NCBI RefSeq assembly: GCF_030272615.1
Contig: NC_081410.1
Location: 260,390,437-260,454,436, forward strand
Source of the DNA: Cryptomeria japonica
Taxonomy: Eukaryota > Streptophyta > Pinopsida > Cupressales > Cupressaceae
DNA: 64,000 nucleotides
Direction of reading: 5' to 3'
The notes under the pieces are model-generated. The model worked only from the letters and a program-made list of their open reading frames with translations. It made no database searches and was not told the origin of the DNA. Positions within the stretch are counted from its first letter, which is position 1; each line of letters starts with the position of its first letter. Below, piece after piece: positions 21,736-33,205 of the stretch. The translations under genes and the position numbers were made by a program.

Positions 21736-24134
21736 CTAATTGACTTCATGAAGAGGGACAACCCCTAACTGACTTCTAAGTTACTCAAAAGTAGTCTTAG
21801 GTAGAGGTTTAGTAAAAATATCCGCAAGCTGCTCCTTGGTAGAAACATGCTCCAAGATCACATCTTTACTCTATACTTTTTCCCTCAAGAAATGATACTT
21901 CAATTCAATATGCTTGGCTCGTGCGTGCAAAATAGGGATCTTGGAAATATTTATGGCACTTGTATTATCACATAAAATCTTTATGAAATCTTCATCTTAA
22001 AACCTTCTAAAATGTGCCTCATCCATATTGCCTATGTAAAATTTATGTAAGTTGCAACATACTCAACTTCAGCAGTGGATTGTGAAGTACAACTTTGCAT
22101 CTTACTACTCCATGAAACAAGTCTTCCTCCAAGAAAAAATGCTCCACCGTTTATGCTTTTCCGCTCATCAACATTTCTAGCCCAATCTGCATCTATGTAC
22201 ACCTTCAAGTCAAAATTTCCTCCATATGGATACCATAACCCATAATCAATAGTACCTTTTAGATATCTAAAAATTCTTTTGGTTGCTATCAGATGTGTTT
22301 CTTTAGGATTCTTCTGGAATCTAGCAACTATGCCAACTGTATGAGCTATGTCCGGTCTGCTATGAATAACATAGTGTAACTTTCCAATCATTGACCTGTA
22401 TTCCTTCTCATCAATAGATTTGGACTCATCTTCCTTAGACAAATTACAACTGTAACCATAGGTGTCCCAACTAGTTTACAACCACTCATGTCAAATGTCT
22501 TCAAGACCTCTTTCACATACTTAGACTATGTGATGAAAATACCATTCTTCATTTGTTGTATTTTCAAGCCTATGAATTTTTTTATTTCTCCCACTAAAGA
22601 CATTTCAAACTCATTTTTCATTTCATCTACAAAAAAATTGCTCATGTCATCATTACCTCCAAATATAATATCATCAACAAATACTTCTCTGACTAATATT
22701 TTATCTCCTTCAGATTTAAGATATATGTTACTATCATCACTAGTTCTTAGAAAGCCTATCTTCATCAGATGTGTATGAAGCCTTTCATACCATGCTCTCA
22801 GTGCCTTCTTTAATCGATATAAAGCTTTATGCAATCTACATACCATGTCTTTCTTATTAGTCAGAGCATAACCATCTTGCTGCTCAATGTATACTTCTTT
22901 TTCTAGTATCCCATTCAAAAATGCCGACTTAACATCCATCTGGTATACCTTGAATTTCTTGTGTGCTGCAAATGCTAGTAAAGTTTTGACACCTTCCAGT
23001 CTTCCCACTGGTGCAAAAGTCTCACCATACTCTTCTCCTTCCTCTTGTGCATAACCTTTGCAAACCAACCTAGCTTTATTGCGAACTACAACACCATCTT
23101 CATTCAACTTGTTCTTGAATACCCAGTTAGTACCTATCACATTTTTGTTTACTGGTCGGGGTACTAGGGTCCATGTGTTGTTCTTCTCAATTTGATGTAA
23201 TTCCTCCTCCATAGCTTTAACCCAATGATCATCACCAATTGCTTCCTTAGCAGTTCTTGGTTCAATAGTGGAGATCATGCAAGAATTCTCTCTAATTCTT
23301 CTTTTGGTTAGTACTCCAACATCCTTATCCCCAATAATCTATTCAGGATTGTGATTTAGTCTCACAAATCTTGGAATAACATGATCATTATCTTCACGTT
23401 CAACTTCTTCATTATCATCATCTTCTTCTAAATTTATCTGTTCCGGTTGAACTGGTACATCAATATTTGCTTTGCCGGTTTCAGATTTCACAGTTTCTGG
23501 TTCCAAAAACAAAATGCAAGGATCTTCATCCTTTTTCTTTGAATGGTTTCCTCTGAGACTTCAGGATTTTCATCCACTCGAACATCAGCATTCTCAACAA
23601 TTCTCTGTGCCCGGTTGTTAAAACACTTGTAGGCCTTACTCTTGGTGGAATAACCAAGAAATATACCTTCATCACTTTTAGCCTCAAATTTGCTAATATA
23701 ATCACCTCTCTTAATAAAAGATTTGCTTCCAAATATTCTAAAATAATTAACATCAGGTGATCTACCATAGTAATATTCACAAGTAGTCTTGTCCTTACCT
23801 CTCTTTACCAGAATCCGGTTCATAGTGTAGACAGCTGTGTTGATAGCTTCTCTCCAGAAAGTTTCGCTACACCTCTTTGTATCAACATCATCCTAGCAGC
23901 TTCAACAACTGACCGGTTGTTTCTCTCTACGATACCATTCTACTATGGTGTCCTTGGTGCAAAAAGCTGCCGTTTGATACCATTTTCTTCACAATACCTA
24001 GTGAATTCCTCATAAGTAAATTCACCACCTTGATCTGTCCCTACACACTTTTTCTTACCGCTCTCTTTCTCAGCTAAGGCCCTAAATGCCTTGAACTTAC
24101 CAAAAGCTTTAGTCTTATTCTTCAAGAATGTGAC
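21736..24134 (-). pseudogene. Copia element 3 integrase (partial), RT and RNase H
   Basis: Reading leftward: integrase from VTFLKNKTKAFGKFKAF with the Asp in GTDQGGEFTYEEF and, after stops near 23943, the Glu in NGIVERNNRS. Then the region to SKAYKCFNNR (about 23620). RT: NTWTLVPRP, GTNWVFKNKLNEDG, VYQMDVKSAFLNG and the catalytic FVDDIIFGG (about 22668). RNase H: YIDADWARNVDERKS, TAEVEYVA, then CDNTSAINISKI and ADIFTKPLPKTTFE, ending at TAG 21736-21738. Several stops and shifts separate the pieces (23488, 22526, 22442, 22032). Catalytic motifs survive better than in element 2, so this copy is younger, which fits its position interrupting element 2. Confidence 0.9.
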
Positions 24135-24190
24135 CAAAGAAGTGATGAGGTTCTTTTTTTAAGCACCAAAGAAGTGATGAGGTTCTTTTT
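24133..24190. repeat. 26-bp direct repeat at element junction
   Basis: accaaagaagtgatgaggtt plus a T-run occurs at about 24133-24158 and again at about 24165-24190, period 32 bp. The first copy overlaps the point where copia integrase coding ends and gypsy leader begins. Confidence 0.8.
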
Positions 24191-24708
24191 AACCAATGTG
24201 AAATGAATTCTTTCTAAACTAACTTGAAAAAGATAGGAATAAAAACAATCAAATTCCTAAATCTAACTTCTCGCATCTGCAAGAAATGATTAGTAACCCA
24301 CAACAAATGAAAGTTAGTGAAAAACTAAGGCCTTAGGTGAGCTTATACAAGGCTAATTTTCTAACTCTGTTACAAATTATCCCTTCTTTCTGCTAGAGTC
24401 ACATGCTAAAATTTTGTACAGATGCGCTATAGAAAGGTACAAAAGTGCTAAAGTATGACTCCTACGCACTACACTGATTTCCTAATGCGTTATGCTAATA
24501 CTTTGATGCACAAGAAAGAAACATAAAGTGTTATGCGCTAAAAGTAAGCTCCAAAGTGCAAGAAGGTTCCTATGCGCTAAACAGTGTGATGAAGGCGCTG
24601 CTTTTTGCCACAGATGCACTAAAGAATAATCCAAATGTGCTAAAAGGGAATTCCAACGTGCTTGTAATCCTTGTCCTACACCAAAAATGATGTTATTTAT
24701 GGGGATGA
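24140..24708 (-). repeat. Leader of a minus-strand gypsy element with GCGCTA-type repeats
   Basis: Lies between the PBS (24709-24726) and the copia junction, so it is the untranslated leader or start of gag of the gypsy element whose 5' LTR is 24731-26166. From about 24420 to 24665 it has about ten degenerate copies of a tGCGCTAaa motif (GTGCTA, GCGTTA, GTGCAA variants) spaced some 20-30 bp apart. An open minus-strand frame of 81 codons (24482-24727) overlaps the PBS, so it is unlikely to be a protein. Confidence 0.6.
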
Positions 24709-24726
24709 GCCCCATGGTGGGTGCCA
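24709..24726 (-). other. Primer-binding site of gypsy element
   Basis: Minus strand TGGCACCCACCATGGGGC lies four bases inside the LTR end. It resembles the TGGCGCCCACCGTGGGGC-like sites of plant Tat-type gypsy elements as I remember them, with two G-to-A-type changes. It shows that 24731-26166 is a 5' LTR read on the minus strand. Confidence 0.7.
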
Positions 24727-24730
24727 TAAA

Positions 24731-26166
24731 TGTATGTGGGGAAATCTGGTGACGAAAACAAATAACTCAAATCCAGAATACCCACACACCAATGAGACTC
24801 TTGGTGCAAGTATATGAATTGATTCAATCAATTCAACTTCCCAAGGGGTGTCCCATTGTTCTCTATCTCATAGGATCCCTAAAGTCAATGTTTTTCTCTC
24901 AGATCACTGAGCAAAGTGACTTAGGAATGACAACTCCAAGAATGAGAGATGTTTGATTTATATGCATGAATGCATTCTAAGATGTATGATATTGAAAATA
25001 TGATGATTAAGCTAACATAAAGATGATGATATGATAAAATATTAGCAAATTATCCTAGAAAATGATCTACTATCCTAACATGAATATTAAATGATGTATT
25101 TAAAATGCTTCTAAATGCTATTATGATAATTTAACAAAGAGAGGCTAAATGTTTAGTAATTTAGGCTATAATGTAGATGCATGAAAACTTGGAGATTATG
25201 AAAATGGGGAATGAGAGCTCTATTTATAGGTAAAATAGGGCAATGGATGGTTAAGATTGAATAATCTTAACAAGGGATGGGATTGAAAGTTAATCAATCC
25301 ATGTTTACAATTCTCACCAATGAAATGGTTACAATTGTCAACAAGAGGTTGCTTGAGAGAAGATGTAAGAAGCATTGAATGAATGAGAAGACATAAAGGT
25401 TACCCTAGGAGGTAAAGGTTAAGGTTAGGTTAGGGTTATCCAATGGATAAATCTTTTACCCAAGGGGTAAACTCTTGTACAAGGGTTAATAGGATAACCA
25501 AGGTTAAAGCCATGAATGCTTGATGAGACCCTTGGGTTAGATGAAGGTTAAGTTAGAGAGAAAGTCTCTAACCATGCAATAAGGTTGAGTTAACCTTTAA
25601 TGGTTAGGAAGACTTTGAGGGCTAGCTTGTTGAAGATATAAAGCCTTTAATGCATTTCAAAGACTTTGGAGGCTTTGAAAAATGACTTCTCTTTGCTTAG
25701 GAATGTGACAATAATTAGGAGATAAATTAGGCTGAATTGGAAGTGATTAGAAGAATCTAGAAGGGGTTTAGGAGGCAAGTGGGAGATGTAGGAAAATGCA
25801 AGTGGATCGAGGAGGATTTTAATTAAAATAAAATTACTTTATTTCAAACAAAATAGATGCAACTTGCATAAATACAAGTGGGGGATTTAATAAATAGATT
25901 AGATTTATTTATTTGCAAGGATCAATTTAGTTAAATGTAAACTTGATTAAAAAGGGAGAAAGGGGAATCAATTAAATAAAGTGATCTATTTAATTAAAGT
26001 CTAGAAAAGGTTTAGGTGAATTTAATTAAATAAATTGACTAATTCATTTAATGAAATATATGAAAATGAAGAAATTAATTAAATAAAATTTCATTAATAA
26101 GAGGAATGGGGTTAAAATAAATATCTAGTATTCATTTAGAAAAATGTTCAGATTTATACGTCTACA
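24731..26166 (-). repeat. 5' LTR of minus-strand gypsy element
   Basis: 1436 bp, plus strand TGTATGTGGGG...ATACGTCTACA (inverted TGTA/TACA). It aligns along its length with the solo LTR at 46491-47997 (for example the gagagctctatttata block at 25210 and 47019, and agacccttgggtt at 25526 and 47328). Flanking 5-bp sequences do not match (ataaa / ctatg), as expected when only one end of an element is left. AT-rich toward the right. Confidence 0.85.
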
Positions 26167-26172
26167 CTATGT

Positions 26173-26730
26173 AAACCATTATATTGGTCTGGTGGTCGAT
26201 CTTTGTATCGTGTGATTTAATTTTGTAATTAAGGGTTGAGGGTTTAGCCGACCTTGTTATCAAGGTTGATGAATTGTATATATAGGTGATATTGTCATGT
26301 AGTTTGGGTGTTGATGTTAAGTCTGCATTATCAAAAAGAGGTTTGTGTGTGAACAAGTGATTTATCCTTCAGTGTTGAGTCTGAGGTGAGATTGGTGTTG
26401 CGGGGCAGACATCTATGGTTAACTGGAACTGCAATCAGTCACTTGGAGATGCTATTCTTTCAGTTCATTTCTTTTGAATTGTAGTCTGAATCTTATTGTA
26501 AGTCAGTGAGACTTCCCTGAGGGTTGTAGCCTTTTGGGCCATTATATTTGAGCAGTGAGCTCTAGGGAGTGTGTTTGAATGCATGTGCATTCCCCATTGT
26601 AACATTTTCACATACTACTACAGAGTATCATCTTACTGTGGGTAGGTTCCCACCGTGGTTTTTCCCTTAACCGAGTTTTCCATGTGAAAATCTCAGTGTT
26701 GTGTGTTGTGCTGTTAATTTGCTTATCTAT
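26173..26730 (+). repeat. Copia LTR fragment
   Basis: Strongly similar to 53639-54190 in the copia solo LTR (for example ggtggtcgatctttgtatcg and gtgcattccccattgtaa). The left part of the LTR is missing where the gypsy LTR begins, and the right terminal part with the C-rich block is missing too. No coding content. Confidence 0.82.
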
Positions 26731-27739
26731 CTTATTACTGCAATTTATCAGATTTGTGTTTCATTTCTGATTGATTATTCTGATGACTGACCCTGACTGT
26801 TTATCTGTCTGTCTCAGAGTTTTTCACAGCCTAACTAGTTTTTGCAGAATGCTTGTCGAAGAATATTGCTTGTCGCACAAAGACAATATAACTATTGATT
26901 CGTTGTCTTTGCAGGTTGCCTGAAGGAGAATCGACTAAACATTGTATATTCTTTAAATTCATTTTTAGGAACCTAACTTGCTATTTGGTTAAAGAACAAA
27001 TCTGTCTTTTGTGCTTTTAGAAGATTATGAGAGGTAGGAGAGTATGCTCTTGTCTTTTTCTAGACAATCAGAAATCTAGACCCTTGAAGCTTTTTCTTTG
27101 TTTGAGATTTGTACATCTTTAGTAGGCCTACCCTCCCGAGGGGTTGAAAAACTCTTAAAGCCATTATGGCCAGTGTAAGGGGAACGACCTAAGTGGGAAT
27201 GACTAGACACCAAGTACTCCAACCCACTATAAAATAAATGTGATTTGATGAAAATCAAGTCAACGACAGTGCTCGGGAATAGCTCTCCTTCGTACCTTCG
27301 GGTATATTAAACCTTGGTTTTCAAGGTTGGGAAACCTCTTAATTGAGTTTATACCTCGATGCATCGAACGGATCCCTGACTAAATCCAATTTAAAATTAG
27401 AAGCTACCCGGTTCATCTCTGAAAGAGGGATAATCTTTGTGCAAGAGAGATAGTAACTCTCCCAAGATACTTGTCATTTCGTGCCCCCATTAGCATTTGG
27501 AGTCAGATAATACAACGTTGAGAATCCATTGCGTGAGACTCAACGACTGTATTCTAATTAGCTATTGGGTGTGTACCTGAGTCTACAAGCAAAGGTTTTC
27601 TTTCCTCACCAAATTCCTTAGGGTTTGCATGCTGTGATTGGAGTCACTATAAATACTACTTGTTTTCTGTGTTTTTCATCCCTGAAACAAAAACTAAAAT
27701 ACCAAAAATCAATGAAGACCAGAAACAACTCAGTGAGTT

Positions 27740-27895
27740 GAAACTTTGTTCGTGTCAGAAACTAGTCCATCCCAAGTCGAAACTCTGTCCGTGTCAGAAA
27801 CTAGTCCATCCTAAGTCGAAACTCTGTCTGTGTCAGAAACTAGTCCATCTTAAGTTGAAACTCTGTCCGTGTCAGAAACTAGTATATCCTAGTAA
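27740..27895 (+). repeat. Four 39-bp tandem repeats in Tat leader
   Basis: Units start at 27740, 27779, 27818 and 27857 (gaaactctgtccgtgtcaga core). The last unit is more diverged. Because 39 is a multiple of three, the frame stays open and would encode a KLCPCQKLVHPKS repeat, but nothing supports translation. Confidence 0.92.
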
Positions 27896-27979
27896 AAAAT
27901 CAGTCCATCTTAGAATTTGTCATACTCAGTTGTCATACTCAACAGTCAAAAAACTCAGAATTTTAGTCTCTGCCCTGTG

Positions 27980-28260
27980 AAAAGTTGTACGAGTTTGCTA
28001 AATTATCATGCTGCACCAGTCCTGTGTCGTACGAATCTACTCAATTATTGTCTTATAGCAGATTCTCTGTCGTACGAGTCTAAATCATTTATCATCCTGC
28101 ACTACATTCTGTCTCGTACGAGATAGAATTGACCTCAGTTTTTTGTCGTCCTGCACATGCCCATCAATCATATGGTACAAGGCAGCAACTTGTACGAAAC
28201 TGAACTTTTGTCATCCTATAACTGCTAAATTGTCATTTGGTTCAGAAAACCCAGTCATAC
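27980..28260 (+). repeat. GTACGA palindrome array in Tat leader
   Basis: Six diverged copies of a tcGTACGAgt motif (near 27985, 28028, 28069, 28114, 28190 and 28253), the first four about 41-45 bp apart, separated by tgtcatcctgcac-like text. TCGTACGA is an 8-bp palindrome. The same motif recurs in the antisense gene intron at 39990-40170. Confidence 0.75.
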
Positions 28261-28676
28261 AAGTCTCTGGTTTTGTCAGACAGAACATTAAAAATTGCCA
28301 AAAACATAGTCTACAACGAACATAATATTGGTTATCATTTTTCTGAGCATAAATAGATCAAGAGAGTGTACCTCTGCCATTTGTGTTGCACGATTTGGTC
28401 GATCACCTCTCAGCTAGTTCAATCAACTACCTATCAAATTTTAGTCACTTAGATAACATCTTATATAGGATAGATCGTTCCTGAAACTAGACTGCATCTT
28501 ACACTATGCTTAGAATCAACTTAGATAATGTCTTAGACATGATAGATCATTCCTGAAATCAGACAAAATCTTAGTTGTTTCTCCCTAAACAATACTCTAA
28601 ACAAAACAAACTAGCTCTGAAATTGATCTTGACCTCTGCATTACAAAACAACTCTAGGTCATACTAATCCATAAAA

Positions 28677-30355
28677 ATGCCTATTCAAACAAGGAGTTCT
28701 CATAAGAAACAAGCCAAAGGCAAAGAACAAACCTTCACTTATCAAGATAATCCATTCTACGTGAAGGATCCCCTCACTGACATACCGTCATCATCAGGCA
28801 GACCAATTTTTGATGAACTGAAATCTCCCACTATACATGAGACAGAATACAATGATGGAAACAAAAACGACCGTAATATTCCTGAAAATCATAATGACTC
28901 CTCATCATCAAGTGAGATTGACGAAGCTATTGAACCTACAGAAAAGAAATCCTTGACTGTCAGAAAGACAAAGACTTTAGAAAAATGATGAAAACTATCA
29001 TGACCCGAGAAAAGGAAGACTATTTCTTAGAACTAGCAAATCAGGGTGCTAAACTTCCTATTGGATATGATGTTCAGACACTTGTTACTAAAAGGGAAGA
29101 CTCACCTATAATCATGGTACACAAACAGTTACTAGCTTTGTGAATAGAGCTCACAGAGCTGAAGAATAAGGACAAGTCCCCGAAACAATATTCTCTGAAA
29201 GCAATATGTCCCTTCCCATTTGACAAGAATTTACACATGCCTCCATTCCCATCACGAGTGGAAATCCCAAAATTTGATAAATATGATGGTACCTCAGATC
29301 CTCAAGATCATGTTAGGGAATTTAGTGCTGCTTGTATGGAATTCATGCATGATCAAACGTACCTCATGCGTCTCTTCCCAAGGAGTTTAGGGGGTCAAGC
29401 AATGGAATGGTTCTCAAGTCTACCCAAAGGAATAAAAACATTCAAAGAACTAATCCAATTGTTTTTACAACAATAGTCATACAACATTTGACATCCTGTG
29501 ACTATGATCGATCTTTGTAATACTCAACAGAAAATAGGGGAACCTCTTCTTACTTTTCTCCATTGCTGGAGAAGGATGTTCTCTAGGTACCCAGGACTTA
29601 TTCCAGACTCTGAGAAAATGGATATATTTTTCAATAACTTGGTCCCCAAACTAAAATATAGCGTACAAATGCAAGTACACCCATCATTTAACAAAATGGT
29701 AGATAATGCCATTCGAATGGAAGATGTGCTCATAAAAAAGGGAGATATCACACCTTGGAAAGAAACACAAACAGGATCTAGCTCTAAAGAGAAGAACAAG
29801 TATTGGAAATTTGCCAAAGACAACAACAAGAATGTTGTTAATGATGGAGTAGTAGACACTATCAAAACCAACTCAAAATCAACAATATTCAACCTGGCTA
29901 GTGGTACACAAGCACTTAAAGCCGCTGAGATTGCAGCAGAAAATCCACCAAAGAAAACAAAGGAATGGTTCAAAGAAAAGCCTTGGCTTTCCAAACCTAA
30001 GCGTGATTTTACTCCTCTTGAAGAATCATATGAGTCGGCTTTCAAAACTCTATTGGAAAACAACTTGATAACACTACCAGATAACTCCAGACCATATGAT
30101 CTAGATGTCAAACCAAGATGGTGGAGAGAAAATGAATACTGTGACTTCCATCAGAATAAGGGTCATAACATAAAGAATTGCATGAAGCTAAAACATGAGA
30201 TTCAGGATCTCATAGACACTGGTAAAGTTGTTGTTGGGAATCATCCAACCAATGCTGATCATAAAGAATTTAAAGACCCTTTGCCTGCTTATGAACAAGG
30301 TGATTCCTCAAAGACCAAAGGAGGTGCCAAGGTAAATTATGCTTATGCCAGCTAG
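28677..30355 (+). pseudogene. Tat-like gypsy gag
   Basis: ATG 28677 opens MPIQTRSSHKKQAKGKEQTF. A one-base shift near 28985 and a stop near 29142 divide it; the retrotransposon gag domain (FDKYDGTSDPQDHVREF; GGQAMEWFSSLP; MFSRYPGLIPDSEKMDIFF) follows from 29237 in the frame used by the rest of gag-pol. TAG 29474-29476 interrupts a Gln run (LFLQQ*). The zinc-binding motif is YCDFHQNKGHNIKNCMKLK (about 30138-30194), the CxxH...GHxxxxC form typical of Tat/Ogre gag. It ends at TAG 30353-30355 but stays in frame with protease. It would form the particle shell. Confidence 0.9.
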
Positions 30356-30370
30356 GACAACATTATCAAC

Positions 30371-31405
30371 ATGATTGAACCTTCACACTCAGAATATTGC
30401 AATGTGATTATAGTTCAAGATAAACCAAATGAATCACGATATGCAAAAGTTCTGACCAGATCTCAAAAGAAAGTTACCCTCCAAGGAGGTAGTTCTTCCA
30501 AACCAGCTCAAGAAACATCAAATCCAACAACCATGCCAAATAAACAAAAGGAATCAACCTTGGACAAATTTAAAAGATTAACCTCATCATCATCCTCTAG
30601 ATACAGCGTGGTTGAACAGTTTAAAAGGACAAATGCTCAAATTTCAATTTTTGAATTGCTACAGCTCTCATCTGCTCACAAGGAAATCCTCGACAAAGCA
30701 TTGCTCACTACCAATGTTCCAAAAGATTTAGACATTGATCGGTTTCAGTCTATGGTGGGTCATCTGACTTCACCTCACTATTTGACCTTCTCTGAGGAAG
30801 ATGAAAATTCATTAAATCATCCACATAACCAGCCATTGCATATTGAAGCCATGATCCACAAACACAGAGTAAAATGTTTTTTGATAGATGGAGGCGCGGG
30901 GTTGAATATCTGTACTTATCATTTGCTTACACAACTAGGATTCTCTGAAAATGTCATTGATCCAGGCAAGAAAATAACAATTAAAGCCTATGATGAAGAA
31001 GAGAGGACCTCCAAAGGTTTGGTATCATTACCAATCAGAGTGGGACCGGTAGAGAGAGATGTCCTTTTCCAGGTTCTTGACATTCCATTGTCATACAATA
31101 TATTGCTGGGCAGGCCATGGATTCATGAAATGAAGGCAGTACCATCAACATATCACCAATGTTTAAAGTTTCCTTATAATGGAGCTGAAGTCAATATTCC
31201 GGCTGATACAAATGTCATCTGTAATGCATTAACAAAAGGTGCAGATACTTTTGTGCCTCATAATAGGGCAGCCTCTCCAAATGAAGATCTAGAAACATTG
31301 ATGAAAGACTTAGAAAAGAGATTGAAGATTACAGATACCGGCATGGATGGCTACAAAATAGAACTAGTACTATCATTAGTTTCTCTCCCTCCATCACCAA
31401 AATAG
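30371..31405 (+). pseudogene. Tat-like aspartic protease region
   Basis: 345-codon open stretch in the gag-pol frame. The active-site block is CFLIDGGAGLNICTYHLL (about residues 168-185), the DGG version of the retropepsin triad common in Tat elements. The second half ends with DIPLSYNILLGRPWIHEM, the conserved post-flap block, then AVPSTYHQCLKFP. It would cut Gag-Pol. It ends at TAG 31403-31405 only 16 bp after no other break in the domain, so this piece is structurally whole. Confidence 0.9.
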
Positions 31406-33196
31406 TTGGGCAAGCCATCAGAGGCTATGAGAACACAAACTTCAGCTCTGAATACTATATATGATGGTCTCTTCATATAGTCTTCTACCTCCTTGGCGGA
31501 TGAAATAGAAGAGGATGTTGTGCTTAACTGGCTCTTTAAGGAAGATAGTCCAAATGAGGAGGCACGACATTGTGAGATTTCCTCAAACCAATATGGTCAT
31601 GGTTACAAAATGATTTAGCGCATGGGGTACTTAGGTATTGGTCCTTTGGGCAAACAAAAAGAAGGTATTACTGAACCAATTTAGCTACAAACCAAATCCA
31701 CACATGATAAAGCTGGACTGGGATACAATCCTAAAAAGACATCAGAACAAAAACATGTTTCTAGGTCTAAAGGCTTGAAAAAGATATCGCCTTTAACATT
31801 ACATGAAGCAAACACTAAACAAAGAAAAGAGTGTAGAAAAGAGAAAGAGGAATCAACAGTCAAGAAAGAAGAAATAGTCAGTGCTCAAGCTTCGATGGTA
31901 TCAGCTACGATAATACAAGAAGTTGAGGTTCCTGAGGATATAAGAGATGAAATAGTAAGAATTAGAGAATTGTTTGCACCATTAAAAGTTCCAGTCACAT
32001 ATACTAGTAGACAACAAGTAGATGATTCAGAGACTGATTCAAATGAGTATGAATGGGGTCCTAACTATCTTTCAGACACATCCGCTACAGAAACTCCAGA
32101 AGAATATAATGGTGTCATTGATGATACTCAAGAGCTGATGCACATAAAACTAGAGAGGGAAATACAAGAAATTAGACAAAAGAGGAAAGCAAATTATGAA
32201 CAAGCATTGAAAGAAGGAACAATACCAGCAAACTTCTCATCTATGCATCCTTATCCTGAAACAGAACAAATCAGTTATAGCACTACACAGGAAGAGTTAG
32301 AAGCTATAGAACAAGAACTAGTTATCAGTCCAGAAGAAGTCGAATGGAGTAGATGACAAAAAGTCACAAAAATAATGAGACCATGTCAATAGGTGTGTCA
32401 GATACAAATGACAAATGAACTACAATATGAAGGAATTTGTAGCATTAAAGATGTTAGTATTGATACCATACATATGCTTACTAAATCACCTGAAAGAGAC
32501 TTGGAAAATTCATCTGATAACTCTGATGATTCTGATGACTCTGATGACAGTCCTGTTCATGATGATACCCACTCATCCTCAAATTCTGAATCATCTGATA
32601 CGAATAATGAAAAATTGCCTACTAGTCTTATTGCTGCTAAACCATGACATGACATCCAGTCCGACTTAGTAAATGACGTTACAAGTATGTCTATTGGATT
32701 AGATCAATTAAATATTAATGTGAACTTTAATAATCATGATCTGACTCTTTTTGGTCTCGAGACACTTACGCAAGGTATCATTCTGGAACTTGACTTTTTG
32801 ATCCGCAACTATGATAACAATACCGTGAATGCTCTTGAACCTATCCAAAATTTGTCCTTAATACATCTCAAATTGATTGACTGTACTTTACAGAATCAAC
32901 CCATGGATATACCTACTTTTGCCAATGACTATACATTATCCTATTATCTCAATGCAGTCGAACCTATTAACTCTTCCACCAGTGAATGGAGTGAAAATAT
33001 GACTGAAGAGGATATCAAGTATCTTAGTCGCAAAAACAAGAAAAATAAAAATAGAAGATCTGATGGCGAAAACCATATAGTGGCGGTGTCAGAATCTAAA
33101 AAAGAGAAAATAAAGGACATACCTAAAGGTGAAAACCTCTCTGAGGTGCCTGAAGGGGAGATAATTGGTATACTGCCCAGTCATTTTCAAGAGTGA
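31406..33196 (+). pseudogene. Tat-like pol spacer between protease and RT
   Basis: About 600 codons in the same frame as protease and RT, with stops near 31479, 31617, 31682, 32354, 32390, 32645 and 33194. Readable parts include a glycine patch GYLGIGPLGKQKEG (31627), a charged stretch (31775-32356), an Asp/Ser-rich run (DDSDDSDDSPVHDD near 32525) and IIGILPSHFQE at the end. Tat/Ogre elements often carry such a long low-complexity spacer here. The glycine patch is reminiscent of a G-patch domain, which I list only as a possibility. Confidence 0.65.
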
Positions 33197-33205
33197 TCTT
33201 CCATA

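Larger units (their letters stand above)
20076..24134 (-). mobile_element. Copia element 3, 5'-truncated, minus strand
   Basis: Contains 3' LTR (20076-21403), PPT (21404-21419), RNase H, RT and most of integrase, all on the minus strand. Gag, protease, the first integrase part, PBS and 5' LTR are missing: coding stops abruptly at about 24134, where a gypsy leader begins. The left edge interrupts copia element 2 just before its RT. The family is related to copia element 1 (identical PPT, similar LTR end structure) but clearly distinct in protein. Confidence 0.85.
26731..28676 (+). other. 5' region and leader of the Tat-like element
   Basis: About 1.9 kb without a supported protein. 27076-27650 is less AT-rich and non-repetitive; 27740-27895 holds four 39-bp repeats; 27980-28260 holds a GTACGA-type motif array. 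Somewhere here should be the 5' LTR and PBS of the Tat-like element, but I could not match any part to the 3' LTR at 41537, so they are absent, rearranged or beyond eye comparison. The ORFs at 27660-28325 follow the repeats and have no domain. Confidence 0.4.

Noticed and set aside
27740-28260. CRISPR-like regular repeats
   Set aside because: Units are directly tandem or loosely spaced with diverged copies, there are no unique spacers of constant length, and the setting is a plant retroelement leader.
26731-28676. 5' LTR of the Tat-like element
   Set aside because: Expected here, but no stretch resembles the 3' LTR at 41537 and no convincing primer-binding site was found.
29524-30111. 195-residue minus-strand ORF
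   Set aside because: Opposite-strand shadow of the Tat gag; hydrophobic translation with no motif.
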